DNA from: Nepenthes gracilis
Taxonomy: Eukaryota > Streptophyta > Magnoliopsida > Caryophyllales > Nepenthaceae
Reading direction: 5' to 3'
Assembly: GCA_033239525.1 (NCBI GenBank)
Contig: BSYO01000019.1
Span: forward strand, 5,709,087-5,773,086
Length of the DNA: 64,000 nt
Below, one piece after another: positions 61,607 through 64,000 of this stretch. The number at the start of each line of letters is the position of its first letter. Positions within the stretch are counted from its first letter, which is position 1. Made by a program: the position numbers and the translations under genes. The notes under the pieces are model-generated. The model saw nothing but the letters and a program-made list of their open reading frames with translations, was not told where the DNA came from and ran no database searches.

Positions 61607-63225
61607 ATGGTCAACACTAGAGCATAGGCAAGCGCACCGGCGAGGGACACTACCGCCCGTAGCGACGACCCCTCTGTGGGTAGCCGTGCCGGCGAGCAGC
61701 CCAAACCCAACGTGCGCAAACTGTGCACTCGAGTGGGACACTGATGTGGACAACATGAAGCAGATACTTCAGGCACTGTGCGCTCGAGCTAGAGCACAAT
61801 GGAAGGGAGCCTCTCCCCCAGGGCCTCAGGTGTCGACTTCCAAGTGGAGAAAACCTGGGGCAAAGGCCTCAGCGGCAAGAACAATAAGGCCTGACGATGC
61901 CAAGACCCAGGTGGCCTCAGGCAGCAGGGCCAGCAGGGCCCAGACGACAGCTTGGAGCCTCCCGAGCGGGGACATGTGGGAAAAAAGCCCAAAGCGGCAG
62001 AACCCCCGCAATTCTCGCAACGACAGGAGACCCACGACCAAAAAAGAGGGCTCATGCAGTATGTGACCACCCCGCATGGATAGTAGCCGCAACCTGCGTG
62101 ATCCCCAAAAGAACTTCGAGCTACAAAATTTCGAGCTGGTCCACCCTCGGATAAAGGAGAAAGTGAAAAAGATATGGCAGCACGTGTTTAAGGGGGAACC
62201 CGGGCGACGGGTGCTCAACCTGCGAAGATCGCCTTTCGCCATGGACATCTGAATGCAACCACTCCCCCTCAAGTTCAAAATGCCTACGTTGGATACGTAC
62301 GACAGGAGTACGGATCCGATGGACCACCTAGACTACTTCCGCACGCTGCTGTCCTTCCACGGGGTAAGCGAGGATGTTATGTGCCAATATTTCCCCCTGA
62401 CGCTCAAGGGGGACGCCAGGCTCTGATTTCATGGCCTCCAACCCAACTCTATCTGCTCCTTTGACGAGTTCGCCAACTGCTTCTTGTGCCAGTTCACCTC
62501 TAGCCGGAGGGAAGAGAAGCAGCCCTAGCATCTTGTTCGCCTTCGCCAAGAGCCGAAGGAGAGCCTGAAACAATTCCTCAACCGCTTCACTTTTGAAGCT
62601 CGCCGCATCCCCCGGCTCTCCAATAAGATGAAGTTGAGCGCCTTCATCACCACGTTGACAACTGGGGCGTTCTTCAAGCATTTGGTGCACCAGCACCCCC
62701 AATTCTTCCGAGAAGATGAGGCCATCGCTCAAGCCTACATTGCGCCCAAGGAGGCCACGAGGCAAAACATCTCGAACGCACGAACCGACAGCCGGAAGGA
62801 CCAATTGCTGGGAAGAATAGAAATGAAGATGGCAGCCGCTGTCAAGAACCCCGCAAGCAACAAAGGTCTGAGCCAAGTGTCCGAAGGGAGGACAGGCCCC
62901 TAACCCTGACACTCCTGAACAACACTCGCTCGAACATCTTTATGCAAATCCGAGACGAGAAGTTCCTGAAATGGCCAAAACCGCCGAAGAACCCAAAGGC
63001 TGGAGACCAAACGAAGTATTGCCACTTCCACCGGTCTCTGGGGCATACCACGGAGGACTGCTAGGCCCTACAGAGGGAAATCGAAAACCTGGTCCGCCAA
63101 GAGCACCTCACTCAGTTCCTGAAAAGTTTGGGGCAAACCCCCGAGGCCACCGACGACGAAGCTTGAGAACCACCAAGGAACCGAGTCGCCGGCAGCGTCA
63201 TCAACATGATCTCGAGCAGACTAGC
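61607..63225 (+). pseudogene. gag of element C (Tat/Retand type), with stops
   Basis: Gag forms the particle shell. The frame opens MVNTRA at 61607, then hits TAG. The core (62205-62900) reads FKMPTLDTYDRSTDPMDHL, DYFRTLLSF, YFPLTLKGDARL, EPKESLKQFLNRFTFEARR and KEATRQNI, matching the retrotransposon gag domain, with three in-frame stops. The end has DEKFLKWPKPPKN and a CHFHRSLGHTTEDC zinc finger (about 63022-63063) typical of this lineage. Too many stops to be expressed whole. Confidence 0.85.
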
Positions 63226-63775
63226 TAGAAGCAGCGACCAAGACTGGCCAGAAGCTGCGTCCAACAACAAGAGAGCAAGAGTAGGGGCTACAATTGATGT
63301 CAATTGTTTTAGTGACGACGATATGACACATGTAACTTCACCTCATTCAAACCCTCTTGTTGTATCAGCCCTCGTTTCAGATGATACGCTCGATTACCAA
63401 CTGAGACGAGTTTTTATTGATAATAGAAACTCTCGAGATTTGTTGCACCTCAATACATTTTTTAAACCTGGACTAAAAAAGAATCAGATAAGAACAGCCG
63501 AGACCCTCTATACAGCCTAGACAATGAAACAGTGCCCATGCAATGAGAGATTCAACTAGAAGTCACAATGAGAACTCACCCGCGTACAGCTACGCACGCA
63601 CTTATGTTTCTCGTTGTCAACTCGCCATCGGCCTATAATGCCATTTTAGGCCGACCGTTCTTGGCCACCTTCAGGGCCGTGACATCGATCACTCAATTGA
63701 AAGCAAAGTTTCTGACCCCGTACTGAATGGGGAGGCGTTGGGAGACCAGATGATGAGGCGAACGTGTAACTTATC
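63186..63775 (+). pseudogene. Aspartic protease region of element C
   Basis: INMISSRLARSS and KRARVGATIDVNCFSDDD precede LVVSALVSDDTLDYQLRRVF and IDNRNSRDLL. The last matches the Tat protease active site (VDNGSSADIL) with Gly-Ser replaced by Arg-Asn. After a frameshift FLVVNSPSAYNAILGRPFL and AVTSITQLKAKF complete the domain. The active-site change and frameshifts indicate an inactive copy. Confidence 0.8.
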
Positions 63776-63779
63776 CTAG

Positions 63780-64000
63780 GTCGCCCCCACCACTCCAAGC
63801 CGACCAATTGAGAACCTAGACTTCCGCGATGAAGCATCATTACAACTGGCTCAATTAGGCAAGATGACAGAGCTGGTCCCCTTGGACCCAAACGAACTCG
63901 AAAAGTGCGTGCACATTGGTGGATCCCTCTCCACATCGATCCGTAGCCAACTCATTGACTTTCTCAGGCGGAGCTCCAATGTCTTCGCAGGATTCTCGCT
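63780..64000 (+). pseudogene. pol linker of element C, cut by right edge
   Basis: LVPLDPNELEKCVHIGGSLS and LIDFLRRSSNVFAGFS match the linker before RT in Tat elements. RT itself would lie beyond 64000. Confidence 0.75.

Larger units (their letters stand above)
60585..64000 (+). mobile_element. Tat-type Ty3/gypsy element C, 5' part, cut by right edge
   Basis: 5' LTR 60585-61534, PBS at 61535, gag, protease and the start of the protease-RT linker, all plus strand, then the window ends. In-frame stops make it non-functional. Same family as the solo LTR at 10141-11049. It lies antisense to SEC3, upstream of the exon at 58354, so either in a further intron or in the 5' flank. Confidence 0.88.

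Overview
This is nuclear DNA of a seed plant, almost certainly an angiosperm with a large, repeat-rich genome. The support is a spliced plant gene of the exocyst SEC3 family and a landscape of plant Ty3/gypsy and Ty1/copia LTR retrotransposons, solo LTRs and MITE-like elements. Most of the window is AT-rich. No rRNA, tRNA, CRISPR array or bacterial-type gene was seen. The species cannot be named from the sequence.

The one host gene lies on the minus strand. Eighteen exons between 58458 (5' side) and 12950 (stop codon) encode 625 residues that read continuously as the C-terminal part of exocyst subunit SEC3. The N-terminal PIP2-binding part lies past the right edge. Exons are 65-174 nt. Some introns are ordinary (78-2010 bp), but three are 7.6, 10.6 and 15.3 kb because elements landed in them.

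Layout. 1-11914: family-B solo LTR B2 (cut by the left edge) holds solo LTR B1, which holds a complete but decayed Ty3/gypsy element A (1874-8902, TSD AATAT). B2 also holds a 909-bp solo LTR of family C (TSD AGTAT). 11915-12949: intergenic, 3' of SEC3. 12950-24559: the last SEC3 exons, with a Tat/Retand-type element D (17121-23242, TSD CTATA) inside one intron; D keeps an antisense ORF remnant but no recognisable pol. 24560-35131: intron with gypsy element E (26070-34210, minus, TSD GTTAT), itself hit by a B LTR and another solo LTR. 35132-43022: dense SEC3 exons whose introns carry five copies of a TATCGG-rich repeat. 43023-58353: the largest intron, holding a three-layer nest (B7 > B-minus > solo LTR G, TSD GCCCA), a Sirevirus-like copia remnant H and solo LTR B3 (TSD CCTAA). 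58459-64000: LTR fragments, then the 5' LTR, PBS, gag, protease and pol start of Tat-type element C, which runs off the right edge.

SEC3 is expected to act in tethering secretory vesicles to the plasma membrane. The rest is mobile DNA, mostly inactive, and records repeated insertion into insertion. The best observations are the intron inflation of a gene whose visible coding sequence stays open, tandem arrays inside LTRs that differ in copy number between the two LTRs of one element, and many solo LTRs of one family.
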